From: DATLED01 sp963750255
GTDB lineage: Bacteria; Actinomycetota; Acidimicrobiia; Acidimicrobiales; CADCTF01
NCBI GenBank assembly: GCA_963750255.1
Contig: CAVVPZ010000009.1
Location: forward strand, 372,001 to 436,000
Direction: 5' to 3'
Length of the DNA stretch: 64,000 nt
Shown here: in pieces, positions 8,404 to 16,705 of the stretch
How the letters are laid out: every line of letters begins with the position of its first letter
Position numbering within the stretch: position 1 is the stretch's first letter
Translations under genes and position numbers: made by a program
Notes under the pieces: model-generated
Databases searched by the model: none
What the model was told of the DNA's origin: nothing
The model's input: only the letters and a program-made list of their open reading frames with translations

Positions 8404-11400
8404 TCAGTCGTCCCGGGCGACGCCCACGTGCAGGTGGCGGCCATCGGGCAGTTCGAGCCGGTGGCCGTTGACCAGCGCATCGACGAGCAGCACCTGGGTG
8501 GCCAGGGTCTCGGCCGCGATGTAGGGCCGGTGGGCCTCGACGGCGGCAGCGACGTCGTCGGGTGCCACCAACGTGAGACGGATGCGGTCGGACACCTCCA
8601 GCGCGGCGTCCTTGCGGGCCTGGTTGGCCAGTCGCACGACGTCGCGAGCCAGTCCCTCAGCCGCCAACTCGGGTGTGGTGACCGTGTCGAGGATCACGAG
8701 CCCGTCGTCGCCGGGGAGGGCTCGGGCGGTGGCCTCGTCTTTGGGCTGAAGCCGGAGCTGGTACTCGTCGTCGGCGAGGCGATGGCCGGCGGCCTCGACC
8801 GACCCGTCGGGGTTGCGCGTCCACTCGCCTGACCGGACAGCCTTGATGACCTTCTGCACGTCGCCCCCGATGCGAGGTCCGAGCACGCCCGGCACCACCT
8901 GGAGCACGTGGTCGCCGTGGGCGCTCACGTCGTCGGTGAGTACGACGAGTTTGGCGTTGACCTCGTCGGCGATCAGTCCGGTGAAGCCTTCGAGGTCGCC
9001 GGCACCGGGAGCCGCGATCGTGACCGAAGCGATCGGGAGGCGCACGCGGAGGTTGGCTGCCTTGCGCACCGACGACGCCGCCGAGCAGACGTCACGGACG
9101 CGGTCCATCGACGAAACGAGCGCGTCGTCGGCGGGAAGTGATGCGGCGTCGGGCCAGTCGGTGAGGTGTACGGACCGGTCCTCGGTCAGGCCTCGGTAGA
9201 TCGACTCGGTGAGCAGGGGCAACAATGGAGCCGCGACCTGGCAGAGCAGCGTGAGCACGGTGAAGAGCGTGTCGAAGGCGTCGTGGTCGCCGGCCCAGAT
9301 GCGATCGTGTGAGCGACGGATGTACCAGTTGGTCAGCGCGTCGAGGAACCCCTCGATCTCGGCGCAGGCGCCGTCGATGTCGTAGGCGTCAAAACGGGTC
9401 TCGACGTCCTCGACCAGCCGCCGGGTCTTGGCCAGGATGTAGCGGTCGAGGAGCCCGGGAGCATCGGTGCGGAAGCTCGCTCGGTAGCCGTCGGTGTTGG
9501 CGTAGAGCGTGAAGAAGCCGTACGCGTTCCAGATCGGATTGAGCACGGACCGGACTGCGTCGGTCATGTTCTTGCGGCTGACGACGAGGTCACCGCCACG
9601 CAACACGGGTGAGGACAGCAGCGCCCAGCGCATGGCGTCGGACCCGAAGGTGTCGAAGACCTCGTTCGGGTCGGGATAGTTGCGCAGACTCTTGGAGAGC
9701 TTGAGTCCGTCGTCGCCGAGCAACACCCCATGGGCGATGCAGTTCTCGAACGGGGGACGGTCGAAGAGCGCGGTGGCGAGCACGTGCAGTGTGTAGAACC
9801 AGCCCCGGGTCTGGTTGTTGTATTCGACGATGAAGTCGGCCGGGAAGTGGTCGTCGAACCACTCGCGGTTCTCGAACGGGTAGTGGACCGACGCGAACGG
9901 CATCGATCCGGACTCGAACCAGCAATCGAGCACCTCCTCGACCCGTCGCATCGTGGAGTTCCCGGTCGGATCGTCCGGGTTCGGGCGGGTCAACTCGTCG
10001 ATGGCCGGACGGTGGAGATCGTCGGGCCGGACACCGAAGTCGCGCTCGATCTCGTCGAGCGACCCGTACACGTCGATGCGGGGGTAACGGGGGTCGTCGC
10101 TCTTCCACACCGGCAGCGGAGAACCCCAGAACCGGTTGCGGGAGATGGCCCAGTCGCGGGCATCCGCGATCCAGCGCCCGAACCGGCCGTCGCGCACGTT
10201 GTCGGGCACCCAGTTGATCTCCTGGTTGAGCGCCACCATCCGGTCCTTGATGTCGGTGACCTTGACGAACCACGACGAAACGGCCTTGTAGATGAGCGGG
10301 GTCCGGGTGCGCCAACAGTGGGGGTAGCTGTGGGTGTAGCTGTCGTGGCGCACCACGACCCCGCGCGCTTTGAGGTCGCGGATGATCGGCGTGTTGGCCT
10401 CGAACACTTGGAGCCCGGCGTAGGCCGACACCGCGTCGGTGAACCGCCCGGCCTCGTCGACCGGTACCACCACGGGGATGCCGTAGGCCTCGCACACCCG
10501 CTGGTCGTCCTCGCCGAAACCGGGCGCCACGTGGACCGTGCCGGTGCCGTCGTCGGTCGAGACGAAGTCAGCGCCGACGATCTGGAACGCATTGGCCGTA
10601 TCGGCGAAGTCGTCGAACAGGGGAACGTAGGTGCGGCCGACGAGGGCCGATCCCTTGACGGTGCCGACACGCTCGGCGCCGGCCAACTCCTTGTCGTACT
10701 TGGCCAGGGTGGCATCGCCCACGTAGATGCGGGTGTCGCCGTCTTGGAGCACCGCGTAGTCGATGTCGGGACCGACGGCGAGCGCGAGGTTCGACGGCAA
10801 CGTCCACGGCGTCGTCGTCCACACCAGGATCTCTTCGATGCCGGCGTCCTCGGTGCTCGCCACTGGGGCGAGCGTGAATCGCACGGTGAGAGCCGGGTCC
10901 TGCCGCTCGCGATAGGCGTCGTCCTGGCGGGTCTCGAAGTTGGACAGCGGCGTCTCGCACTCCCAGCAGTAGGGGAGCACCTTGTAGCCCTCGTAGATCA
11001 GTCCCTTGTCCCACAGTTGCTTGAACGCCCACATGACGCTCTCCATGTAGGTGAGGTCGAGCGTCTTGTATTCGTTGTCGAAGTCAACCCATCGAGCCTG
11101 ACGGGAGACGTACCACTGCCAGGCCTCGGTGTACTGGAGCACGGATCGCCGACAGGCCCGGTTGAACTTGTCGATGCCCATGGCCAGCACGTCTTCGTGG
11201 CCCGAGATGCCCAGCTCCCTCTCGGCCTCCATCTCGGCCGGGAGGCCGTGCGTGTCCCAGCCGAAGCGGCGCTCGACCCGACGCCCACGCATGGTCTGGT
11301 AGCGGGGGACGGCGTCCTTGACGAACCCCGTGAGCAGGTGGCCGTAGTGGGGGAGGCCGTTGGCGAAGGGCGGCCCGTCGTAGAACACGAACTCGTTCTC

Positions 11401-11553
11401 GCCCTGTTCTCCCGCGGGACGGGACGCAACCGACTCGCGAAATGTGTCGTCCTTTCGCCAGTACTCGATGACATCCGCCTCGATGGCCGGAAACGACGGC
11501 TGCTGAGGGACGCGCGGGTACGGCAAAGAATCGGGTGCGGACTGCTCGGCCAT
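8404..11553 (-). CDS. ileS: Isoleucyl-tRNA synthetase, eukaryotic-like type
   Basis: Charges tRNA-Ile. 1049 residues, unbroken over 3.15 kb. The class I signatures are HYGH (residues 69-72, within the GLPHYGHLLTG segment) and KLSKS (KMSKS loop). GWDTHGLPAEMEAERELGI and the editing-domain segments place it with the IleS2/eukaryotic-like branch found in mycobacteria. The start ATG 11553 is chosen because a TACTGT box lies 7 nt upstream. A longer reading to 11853 would run through the divergent yggU gene. Confidence 0.95.
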   Translation of the reverse strand: MAEQSAPDSLPYPRVPQQPSFPAIEADVIEYWRKDDTFRESVASRPAGEQGENEFVFYDGPPFANGLPHYGHLLTGFVKDAVPRYQTMRGRRVERRFGWDTHGLPAEMEAERELGISGHEDVLAMGIDKFNRACRRSVLQYTEAWQWYVSRQARWVDFDNEYKTLDLTYMESVMWAFKQLWDKGLIYEGYKVLPYCWECETPLSNFETRQDDAYRERQDPALTVRFTLAPVASTEDAGIEEILVWTTTPWTLPSNLALAVGPDIDYAVLQDGDTRIYVGDATLAKYDKELAGAERVGTVKGSALVGRTYVPLFDDFADTANAFQIVGADFVSTDDGTGTVHVAPGFGEDDQRVCEAYGIPVVVPVDEAGRFTDAVSAYAGLQVFEANTPIIRDLKARGVVVRHDSYTHSYPHCWRTRTPLIYKAVSSWFVKVTDIKDRMVALNQEINWVPDNVRDGRFGRWIADARDWAISRNRFWGSPLPVWKSDDPRYPRIDVYGSLDEIERDFGVRPDDLHRPAIDELTRPNPDDPTGNSTMRRVEEVLDCWFESGSMPFASVHYPFENREWFDDHFPADFIVEYNNQTRGWFYTLHVLATALFDRPPFENCIAHGVLLGDDGLKLSKSLRNYPDPNEVFDTFGSDAMRWALLSSPVLRGGDLVVSRKNMTDAVRSVLNPIWNAYGFFTLYANTDGYRASFRTDAPGLLDRYILAKTRRLVEDVETRFDAYDIDGACAEIEGFLDALTNWYIRRSHDRIWAGDHDAFDTLFTVLTLLCQVAAPLLPLLTESIYRGLTEDRSVHLTDWPDAASLPADDALVSSMDRVRDVCSAASSVRKAANLRVRLPIASVTIAAPGAGDLEGFTGLIADEVNAKLVVLTDDVSAHGDHVLQVVPGVLGPRIGGDVQKVIKAVRSGEWTRNPDGSVEAAGHRLADDEYQLRLQPKDEATARALPGDDGLVILDTVTTPELAAEGLARDVVRLANQARKDAALEVSDRIRLTLVAPDDVAAAVEAHRPYIAAETLATQVLLVDALVNGHRLELPDGRHLHVGVARDD

Positions 11554-11559
11554 GTTCCC

Positions 11560-11566
11560 TACAGTA
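11560..11566. promoter_or_regulatory. Shared divergent -10 box for ileS and yggU
   Basis: Only 18 bp separate the two divergent starts. The bases TACAGTA read TACAGT on the + strand (6 nt before GTG 11572) and TACTGT on the - strand (7 nt before ATG 11553). Both transcripts would be leaderless, and two polymerases could hardly sit there at once. Confidence 0.6.
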
Positions 11567-11571
11567 CGGCG

Positions 11572-11931
11572 GTGGTCCACGAACTCTTCGACGATTCGGG
11601 CGACGGTGCCCTTGTGCTTCGTCTGCACGTTCAGCCCGGCGCAGGCCGCACCTCGGTGCTCGGCGTCCACGGCGATGCCCTCAAGGTCCGGGTGGCGGCG
11701 CCGCCCGAACAAGGACGAGCCAACGACTCGTGCGTGTCGCTCCTCGCCGACCTGCTCGGGATCAAGGCTGCCGCCGTCGAGTTGGTGTCGGGAGCGACGA
11801 GCCGCTCCAAACGGTTTCGGGTGGCCGGCGTCGAGGTCGAGGATGTGACCCACCGTCTCGACTTGGCCCTCGAGGAAGCGGGCGGGAATGCCCGGGGTCG
11901 CGGCAGCGTTCCGAAGCCCGGCGCCCGCTGA
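11572..11931 (+). CDS. DUF167/YggU family protein
   Basis: 119 residues from GTG 11572. It matches the small DUF167 fold: LRLHVQPGAGRTSVLG, LKVRVAAPPEQGRAND with the typical basic/Asn cluster, and VELVSGATSRSKRFRV. Family members are widespread and not functionally defined. About 25 extra residues at the C-terminus are basic and low-complexity. Confidence 0.85.
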   Translation: MVHELFDDSGDGALVLRLHVQPGAGRTSVLGVHGDALKVRVAAPPEQGRANDSCVSLLADLLGIKAAAVELVSGATSRSKRFRVAGVEVEDVTHRLDLALEEAGGNARGRGSVPKPGAR

Positions 11932-12008
11932 CGACCCTGGATGGCTCCGTCGGGGCGACGTCGGGTGCTAACTTCCTCCGACTTCGCGAACCCCGAGGGG
12001 ACCCGCTG

Positions 12009-12773
12009 ATGCCGAAAGCATCCAACGCAGCTACCACCAAGAAGGCCGCCACCCCGTCGCGGGCCGCCGCCAAGGGCGCAGCCAAGACAGCGGCGGCGAA
12101 GGCGACCAAGGCGACCAAGGCGGCCAAGACCCCGGCCAAAGCGACGAAGGCCGCCAAGGCGACCAAGAGCCCGGCCAAGACCACCGCCAAGGCCACGAAG
12201 GCGCCGGCCAAGTCGGCGAAGACACCGGCGAAGGCGGCGAAGACGCCGGCCAAGACCACCAAGGCGACCAAGGCGACCAAGGCCGCCGAGGCCGCGGTCA
12301 AACCGCAGCCCCGCACCATGGGGGCGGCCAACATCCCGCCCAAGCGACCGGGGGCGCCGACGCCGGTGGCCAAGAAGGCCCCGGGGCCCTTGAGCGAGGC
12401 CGACAAGAAGTTCTTCGCCGAGCAGAAGAAGCTGCTGCTCGAAGAGCGCGAGAGCTACGACCGCCAGGCCACCGAGCTCAAGGCCGAGGCCGACCAGTTG
12501 GCGGCCGAGATGGAGCCGGGCGACGTCCAGTTCGACGAAGAGTCCGGCGAGGGCGACTCGATCGGCATGGAGCGCGAGCGCGACCTCCAACTCGCCGGCC
12601 AGGCCCGGGCCGCCATCGAAGAGATCGACCGGGCGCTGGCCAAGGTCGCCAACGGCACATATGGCACCTGCGAGCGTTGCCACCAGCCGATCCCGAAGCC
12701 CCGCCTGAAGGCCCTGCCGTACGCGGCGTTGTGCGTGGCCTGCAAGAGCGGGGGACTGTCCTCCCGACGGTGA
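12009..12773 (+). CDS. TraR/DksA-type zinc-finger protein with H1-like N-terminus
   Basis: 254 residues. The first roughly 125 residues are almost only Lys, Ala, Thr and Pro (KATKA/KTPAK patterns), like histone H1 tails. The C-terminal half is a DksA/TraR coiled coil (LEERESYDRQATELKAEA..) followed by a four-cysteine zinc finger (CERC..CVAC) with the family sequence GTYGTCERCHQPI. DksA-type proteins enter the RNA polymerase secondary channel. The basic arm probably adds nucleic-acid binding (inference). ATG 12009 follows GAGGGG. Confidence 0.85.
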   Translation: MPKASNAATTKKAATPSRAAAKGAAKTAAAKATKATKAAKTPAKATKAAKATKSPAKTTAKATKAPAKSAKTPAKAAKTPAKTTKATKATKAAEAAVKPQPRTMGAANIPPKRPGAPTPVAKKAPGPLSEADKKFFAEQKKLLLEERESYDRQATELKAEADQLAAEMEPGDVQFDEESGEGDSIGMERERDLQLAGQARAAIEEIDRALAKVANGTYGTCERCHQPIPKPRLKALPYAALCVACKSGGLSSRR

Positions 12774-13264
12774 GCGCTCCGGCCGACGCCACGCGCGTCG
12801 GTCCGACCTCTCGCCTCCACCTGCTTCGCCTCGGCCTCCCCGCCGCCGTGGTCGCCGTCGACCAGATCACCAAGTCACTGGCCGTGGACCGGCTCTCCGA
12901 CGGTCCGGTCGACCTGTTCTGGACGCTCCGGTTGAACCTCTCGTTCAACTCCGGGCTCGCCTTCAGCCAGGGCACCGGCATGACCGGTCTCATCACGATC
13001 GTCGCCGTTGCCCTCGTCGCCGGCCTCGTGTGGTGGAGCTTTCGCCTCACCCGACCCGTCGCCGTCGTCGCCGCCGCCCTCTTGTTGGGCGGCGCCGCGG
13101 GCAACCTTGCCGACCGCCTCTTCCGAGCCCACGGCGGCGCTGTGATCGACTTCGTCGACCTCCAGTGGTGGCCGATCTTCAACGTGGCCGACGTCGCCAT
13201 CTCGGCCGGTGCCATCCTTCTTGTCGTGGTGTCCCTGGCCACGCCGGCCGAGCGAGCGTCGTGA
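12770..13264 (+). CDS. lspA: Lipoprotein signal peptidase
   Basis: LspA is the aspartyl membrane peptidase (signal peptidase II) that cleaves diacylglyceryl-prolipoproteins. GTG 12770 overlaps the previous stop (GTGA) and gives 164 residues with four hydrophobic segments. Catalytic aspartates lie in GGAAGNLADRL and in VIDFVDLQ...IFNVADVAI. VAVDQITKSLA near the start is also typical. lspA next to an RluD-type gene is a common arrangement. Confidence 0.93.
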   Translation: MSAPADATRVGPTSRLHLLRLGLPAAVVAVDQITKSLAVDRLSDGPVDLFWTLRLNLSFNSGLAFSQGTGMTGLITIVAVALVAGLVWWSFRLTRPVAVVAAALLLGGAAGNLADRLFRAHGGAVIDFVDLQWWPIFNVADVAISAGAILLVVVSLATPAERAS

Positions 13265-13303
13265 AAGACCGAGCGTTGTGAAAGACCGAGCGTTGTGAAA
13301 GAC
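13261..13303 (+). repeat. 17-bp tandem duplication at the rluD start
   Basis: GTGAAAGACCGAGCGTT occurs at 13261-13277 and 13278-13294, and GTGAAAGAC begins again at 13295. The first copy overlaps the lspA stop as GTGA, the usual coupling arrangement. Because 17 is not a multiple of 3, each GTG lies in a different frame and only the third (13295) leads into the protein. Confidence 0.85.
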
Positions 13304-14221
13304 ACTGTCCCGTCTGCGCTCGACGGCGAACGCATCGATCGCGTCGTGTCGATGCTGACCGAGTTGCCCAGGGCCGAGGTGGCCGAATTGGTGACCGCCG
13401 GCGAGGTTCATCTCAACGGCGCCCCCGTCAGTCGGGGAAGCCGCAAGGTGCGAGAGGGCGACGTCGTCGAGGTCGCCGTCCCGGCGCGGCCGGTCGAGGC
13501 CGTCCTCGAAGCTGACCCCGCCGTCGACGTGGTCGTCGTCCACGAAGACGACGACGTCCTGGTCGTCGACAAGGCGCCCGGTGTCGTCGTGCACCCGGGG
13601 GCCGGCCATCACACCGGCACCCTCGTCCAGGGCCTGCTGGCCCGCTACCCCGACCTCGCTCGCCTGCCGGTCGAGGGAGCCGGCGAGGCTGATCGCCCGG
13701 GCATCGTTCACCGACTCGATGCCGGCACCTCGGGCCTCCTCGTCGTGGCCCGTAGCCCCGACGCCTACCACGCGCTCGTGGCCCAACTCGCGGCACGCAC
13801 CGTGCGCCGCGAGTACCGCGCCCTCGTTCTCGGCTCGGTCGAGGCCAACGCCGGTGAGGTCGACGCGCCCATCGGCCGTTCCGAGCGCGACCCGACCCAG
13901 ATGGCCGTCGCCACGGGTGGCCGAGAGGCCCGCACCCGGTACGAGGTGCTCGGCCGCTACCGCTATCCCGTCGAGACCACCGAGTTGTCCTGTCGGCTCG
14001 AGACCGGCCGCACGCACCAGATCCGCGTACACCTCGCCGCCATCGGCCACCCGGTGGCCGGCGATGGCCGCTACGGCGGCGAGCGCCCGGCGCTCGAGCT
14101 CGATCGCCCCTTCCTGCACGCCGAACGCCTCTCGTTCACCCACCCCGTCTCCGGCGCGACCCTGGCCTTCTCCTCGGACCTCCCCCCAGACCTCGCCACC
14201 GCCCTCGCCCGTTTCTCCTGA
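13295..14221 (+). CDS. rluD: RluA/RluD family 23S rRNA pseudouridine synthase
   Basis: Converts uridines to pseudouridine in large-subunit rRNA. 308 residues. An N-terminal S4-like RNA-binding domain (RIDRVVSMLTELPRAEVAELV..GEVHLNG) precedes the catalytic domain with the HRLDAGTSGLLV motif carrying the catalytic Asp, then ARTVRREYRALV and ETGRTHQIRVHLAAIGHPV. The exact target among RluA-type enzymes cannot be read from sequence alone. GTG 13295 is the third of three repeated starts. Confidence 0.9.
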   Translation: MKDTVPSALDGERIDRVVSMLTELPRAEVAELVTAGEVHLNGAPVSRGSRKVREGDVVEVAVPARPVEAVLEADPAVDVVVVHEDDDVLVVDKAPGVVVHPGAGHHTGTLVQGLLARYPDLARLPVEGAGEADRPGIVHRLDAGTSGLLVVARSPDAYHALVAQLAARTVRREYRALVLGSVEANAGEVDAPIGRSERDPTQMAVATGGREARTRYEVLGRYRYPVETTELSCRLETGRTHQIRVHLAAIGHPVAGDGRYGGERPALELDRPFLHAERLSFTHPVSGATLAFSSDLPPDLATALARFS

Positions 14222-14239
14222 ACCCCACCCCCCCAACCC

Positions 14240-14291
14240 GCCTTTCCGGCGCGAACGTGCGCCAGAACGACATCTTCTGCCGGGAAGCCGG
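14240..14291 (+). repeat. Dispersed repeat, copy A
   Basis: A roughly 52-bp element with inverted ends (cttTCCGGC near 14242-14250 and GCCGGGAAG near 14279-14286) in the 78-bp gap between convergent rluD and the Rrf2 gene. The 25 nt starting CGACATCTTC are identical to the reverse complement of the copy at 57099-57150. A third, more diverged copy is at 47330-47379. Confidence 0.8.
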
Positions 14292-14299
14292 CCTGGGGG

Positions 14300-14761
14300 T
14301 TAGTGCAGGGGGGTGGCGGGTGCGGTGGTGTCCTGGGCGCGGTGGACCATGTCGCCGAGGGTGAACGAGTCGAGGTGCTCGCGGATGTGCACGCTCAGGT
14401 CGGCCCACACGGCGAGGAGCACGCACTGGCCCTCGTGGTCACAGGCACCGTTCTGGTGCGGTTCGCCGAAGTCGCCGGCCACAATGGGGCCGTCGACGGC
14501 GCTGACGATCTGGCCGAGGGTGATCTCCTCCGGCGCCCGGGCCAGGACGTAGCCGCCGCCGACGCCCCGCTTCGAACGCACCAGGCCGGCGCCCTTGAGG
14601 GCGAGGAGGATCTGTTCGAGATAGGGCTGGGGGAGGCCGGTGCGCTCGGCGATGTCGCGCACCGAGGTCGGGGTCGGCACTTCGCCCTCGACGTGGAGGG
14701 CCAGTGACAGCAGGGCCCGGCTCGCATAGTCGCCCCGCGTCGACACCTTCACACCCGCCAT
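14300..14761 (-). CDS. Rrf2 family transcriptional regulator
   Basis: 153 residues. The winged-helix domain shows YASRALLSLAL, SVRDIAERTGLPQPYLEQILLALKGAGLVRS and the wing KRGVGGGYVLA. A Cys pair spaced C-x5-C (ACDHEGQC) sits where IscR/NsrR/RsrR proteins bind an Fe-S cluster, but I see only these two cysteines. A third ligand could come from another residue type. It is divergent to a lone receiver protein. The regulon is unknown. Confidence 0.85.
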   Translation of the reverse strand: MAGVKVSTRGDYASRALLSLALHVEGEVPTPTSVRDIAERTGLPQPYLEQILLALKGAGLVRSKRGVGGGYVLARAPEEITLGQIVSAVDGPIVAGDFGEPHQNGACDHEGQCVLLAVWADLSVHIREHLDSFTLGDMVHRAQDTTAPATPLH

Positions 14762-14773
14762 CGTAGGCCCGAG

Positions 14774-14779
14774 TACGGT
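14774..14779 (+). promoter_or_regulatory. Leaderless -10 box for the receiver gene
   Basis: TACGGT lies 8 nt before GTG 14788, and no ribosome site is present. Confidence 0.45.
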
Positions 14780-14787
14780 TCCGAAAC

Positions 14788-15165
14788 GTGTCGAAGATCC
14801 GTGTCGTGATTGTCGACGACGAGCCCGACGTCCGACTCCTACTCCGGCTCCAGCTCCAATCGGCGGGCGATGTCGAGGTCGTCGGCGAGGCCGGCGACGG
14901 GATCGGAGCAGTCACGACGTGCGCCGAGCAGCGGCCCGACGTCGTGATCATGGACCTTCTCCTCCCGCGGATGATGGGCCTCCAGGCCATCGAGCAACTC
15001 GCGGCTGAGCACCCGGCGGTAGGGGTCGTGGCCTATTCGGCCACGGCGAGCGAATTCGTCCGATCCGAAGCCGACCGGCTCGGCGTCCCGCTGTTGTTGA
15101 AGACCGGTGACATCGGTTCCATGCTGGCCGCGATCCGCGACGTCGCCGGCCGGCCCCGGCCCTGA
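14788..15165 (+). CDS. Single-domain response regulator
   Basis: 125 residues, a CheY-like receiver without an output domain. Acidic pair VDDEPDV near the N-terminus, phosphorylatable Asp in VVIMDLLLP, Thr/Ser in VVAYSATAS and Lys in LLLKTGD. No histidine kinase is adjacent, so its partner is elsewhere. The next gene (Bpa) follows after 25 bp with its own -10 box. Confidence 0.88.
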   Translation: MSKIRVVIVDDEPDVRLLLRLQLQSAGDVEVVGEAGDGIGAVTTCAEQRPDVVIMDLLLPRMMGLQAIEQLAAEHPAVGVVAYSATASEFVRSEADRLGVPLLLKTGDIGSMLAAIRDVAGRPRP

Positions 15166-15176
15166 GGAACGGACCG

Positions 15177-15182
15177 TAGGAT
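15177..15182 (+). promoter_or_regulatory. Leaderless -10 box for bpa
   Basis: TAGGAT lies 8 nt upstream of ATG 15191, without a ribosome site. Confidence 0.5.
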
Positions 15183-15190
15183 CGTCCCCG

Positions 15191-15679
15191 ATGTCCGATC
15201 CCAACGTTCTCAGCCCCGAACCCGTCGACCCCGCACCCGTCGACGGTTCCCCCGCCAGCGGCCCGGGTGCCACCGAGTCGATCGAGCACCCCGCCAAGGT
15301 GATGCGGATCGGTTCGATGATCAAGCAGCTCCTCGAAGAGGTGCGACGGGCACCCCTCGACGAGCCCGGTCGGGCCCGCCTGGCCGAGATCTACGGGACA
15401 GCCATCGAGGAACTGAGCGCCAGCGTGTCGCCCGACCTTCGCGACGAGCTCAATCGGCTGGTCGGGCCGATCCTCGAGGACGGTGACACCCCGAGTGAAG
15501 CCGAGCTTCGCGTCGCTCAGGCCCAGCTCGTCGGGTGGCTCGAAGGCCTCTTCCACGGCATCCAGGCGACGTTGTTCGCCCAGCAGATGGAGGCCCGCCA
15601 GCAGCTCGAGGAGCTGCGCCAGCGGAGCCTGCCCGCCGGCAGCGCAGAGTCCGAAACCCGACCCGGCACCTACCTCTGA
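15191..15679 (+). CDS. bpa: Bacterial proteasome activator Bpa (PafE)
   Basis: A ring-forming, ATP-independent activator of the 20S proteasome. 162 residues closely matching the mycobacterial family: EHPAKVMRIGSMIKQLLEEV, RVAQAQLVGWLEGLFHG and FAQQMEARQQLEELRQ, all helical. The last residues are GTYL, equivalent to the GQYL tail that docks into the proteasome alpha ring to open its gate. The N-terminal 30 residues are Pro/Ser-rich and variable. It implies that the genome encodes a proteasome, although the core genes are not in this window. Confidence 0.9.
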   Translation: MSDPNVLSPEPVDPAPVDGSPASGPGATESIEHPAKVMRIGSMIKQLLEEVRRAPLDEPGRARLAEIYGTAIEELSASVSPDLRDELNRLVGPILEDGDTPSEAELRVAQAQLVGWLEGLFHGIQATLFAQQMEARQQLEELRQRSLPAGSAESETRPGTYL

Positions 15680-15698
15680 GCTCGGGCCGGCGGCGGCC

Positions 15699-16571
15699 TC
15701 AGGGCGCGAGGGCCGAGGTGTCTGCGATGGCCCGGTTGCGACCAGCCGCCTTGGCCTCGTCGAGGGCGGCCGTCGCCCGCCGGATGTGGTCTTCGATGTC
15801 GTCGCCGTAGCCCTCGGCGCACCCGATCGAGACAGTGACGAGCACCTCGTCCTTGCGCTCGAGGCCTTCTTCGCCGGTGATGACGGCAATGGGTCTGTCG
15901 CACACGCCGGCTCGGATCCGGTCGGCCAGGCGCCAGGCACCGTCGAGAGGGGTGTGGGGAGCCAGGATCAGGAACTCCTCGCCGCCCCACCGCCCGGCGA
16001 GGTCCTCGCTCCGCAACTCGGCGCCAACCCGGACGGCGACCTCGGCGATCACGGCGTCGCCGGCACTCCGCCCGTGGGCCTCGTTGATTCGCCGGATCCG
16101 GTCGACGTCGACGACGAGGAGGCTGAAGGCCGTGCGCAAGCGCCGCGCCATGCTCGACAGCCTCTCGAGTTGCTCCTCGAGGTGTCGGCGGTTGGACAGG
16201 TGGGTGAGCAGGTCGGTGCGGGTCAATTCGATCGCTTCCCGCCGGGCCCGCCACAGGCGATCGGCGGCTCGGAGGCGGGCCACGAGCTCGGACTGGGAGA
16301 CGGGCTCGACGATCACGTCGTGGGCCCCGCGTCGCAGCGCGGGGTCGACGTCGTCAGCCGAGCCGACGATGGCCACCACCGGGACGCCGAGGCTCTCGAG
16401 GCCGAGGTGCCGGTTGTCGGGGCCGATGACGACGACAGTCGGCACCACCGTGGTCAGATCGGCGCGATCGAGCGACGGGGCGATGTGGACCGTCACCGGC
16501 GCCGACGCCAGCAGCTCTTCGACCCCGTCGCCAGGGTCGACCAGGAGAACGGTCGGTCGCGCGGCGCTCAC
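15699..16571 (-). CDS. GGDEF diguanylate cyclase with degenerate receiver-like domain
   Basis: 290 residues. Residues 1-110 have a receiver-like pattern (VLLVDPGD, VVVIGPD) but lack the clear phosphoacceptor Asp. A GGDEF domain follows: DLLTHLSNRRHLEEQL, VVDVDRIRRINEAHG and the active-site motif GGEEF. RSED five residues before GGEEF is an RxxD product-inhibition site. It should make cyclic di-GMP from GTP under feedback control. It stands alone, divergent from dnaE. Confidence 0.88.
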   Translation of the reverse strand: MSAARPTVLLVDPGDGVEELLASAPVTVHIAPSLDRADLTTVVPTVVVIGPDNRHLGLESLGVPVVAIVGSADDVDPALRRGAHDVIVEPVSQSELVARLRAADRLWRARREAIELTRTDLLTHLSNRRHLEEQLERLSSMARRLRTAFSLLVVDVDRIRRINEAHGRSAGDAVIAEVAVRVGAELRSEDLAGRWGGEEFLILAPHTPLDGAWRLADRIRAGVCDRPIAVITGEEGLERKDEVLVTVSIGCAEGYGDDIEDHIRRATAALDEAKAAGRNRAIADTSALAP

Positions 16572-16650
16572 CCGATGCAGCGTACCGAGCCGGTGACGCG
16601 GGGACGCCGGTCGCGATACCGTGCAGGAACCGAATCACACCGGTGTAAGT

Positions 16651-16671
16651 TCGTCCACAGCCTGTGGATAA
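16651..16671. promoter_or_regulatory. Inverted pair of DnaA boxes upstream of dnaE
   Basis: TGTGGATAA (16663-16671) is the exact complement of the classical DnaA box TTATCCACA. TCGTCCACA (16651-16659) differs by one base from the actinobacterial TTGTCCACA box and points the other way, 3 bp apart. They lie 35 bp before dnaE, so DnaA could adjust dnaE transcription (inference). Confidence 0.6.
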
Positions 16672-16705
16672 GCCTGCTCCGGCCGGGACGTCGAGAGGGT
16701 TCACC

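Noticed and set aside
9730..11571. Long open frame antisense to ileS that joins the yggU frame
   Set aside because: The ileS strand has full synthetase motifs. Only the last 119 codons (from 11572) are the real YggU protein.
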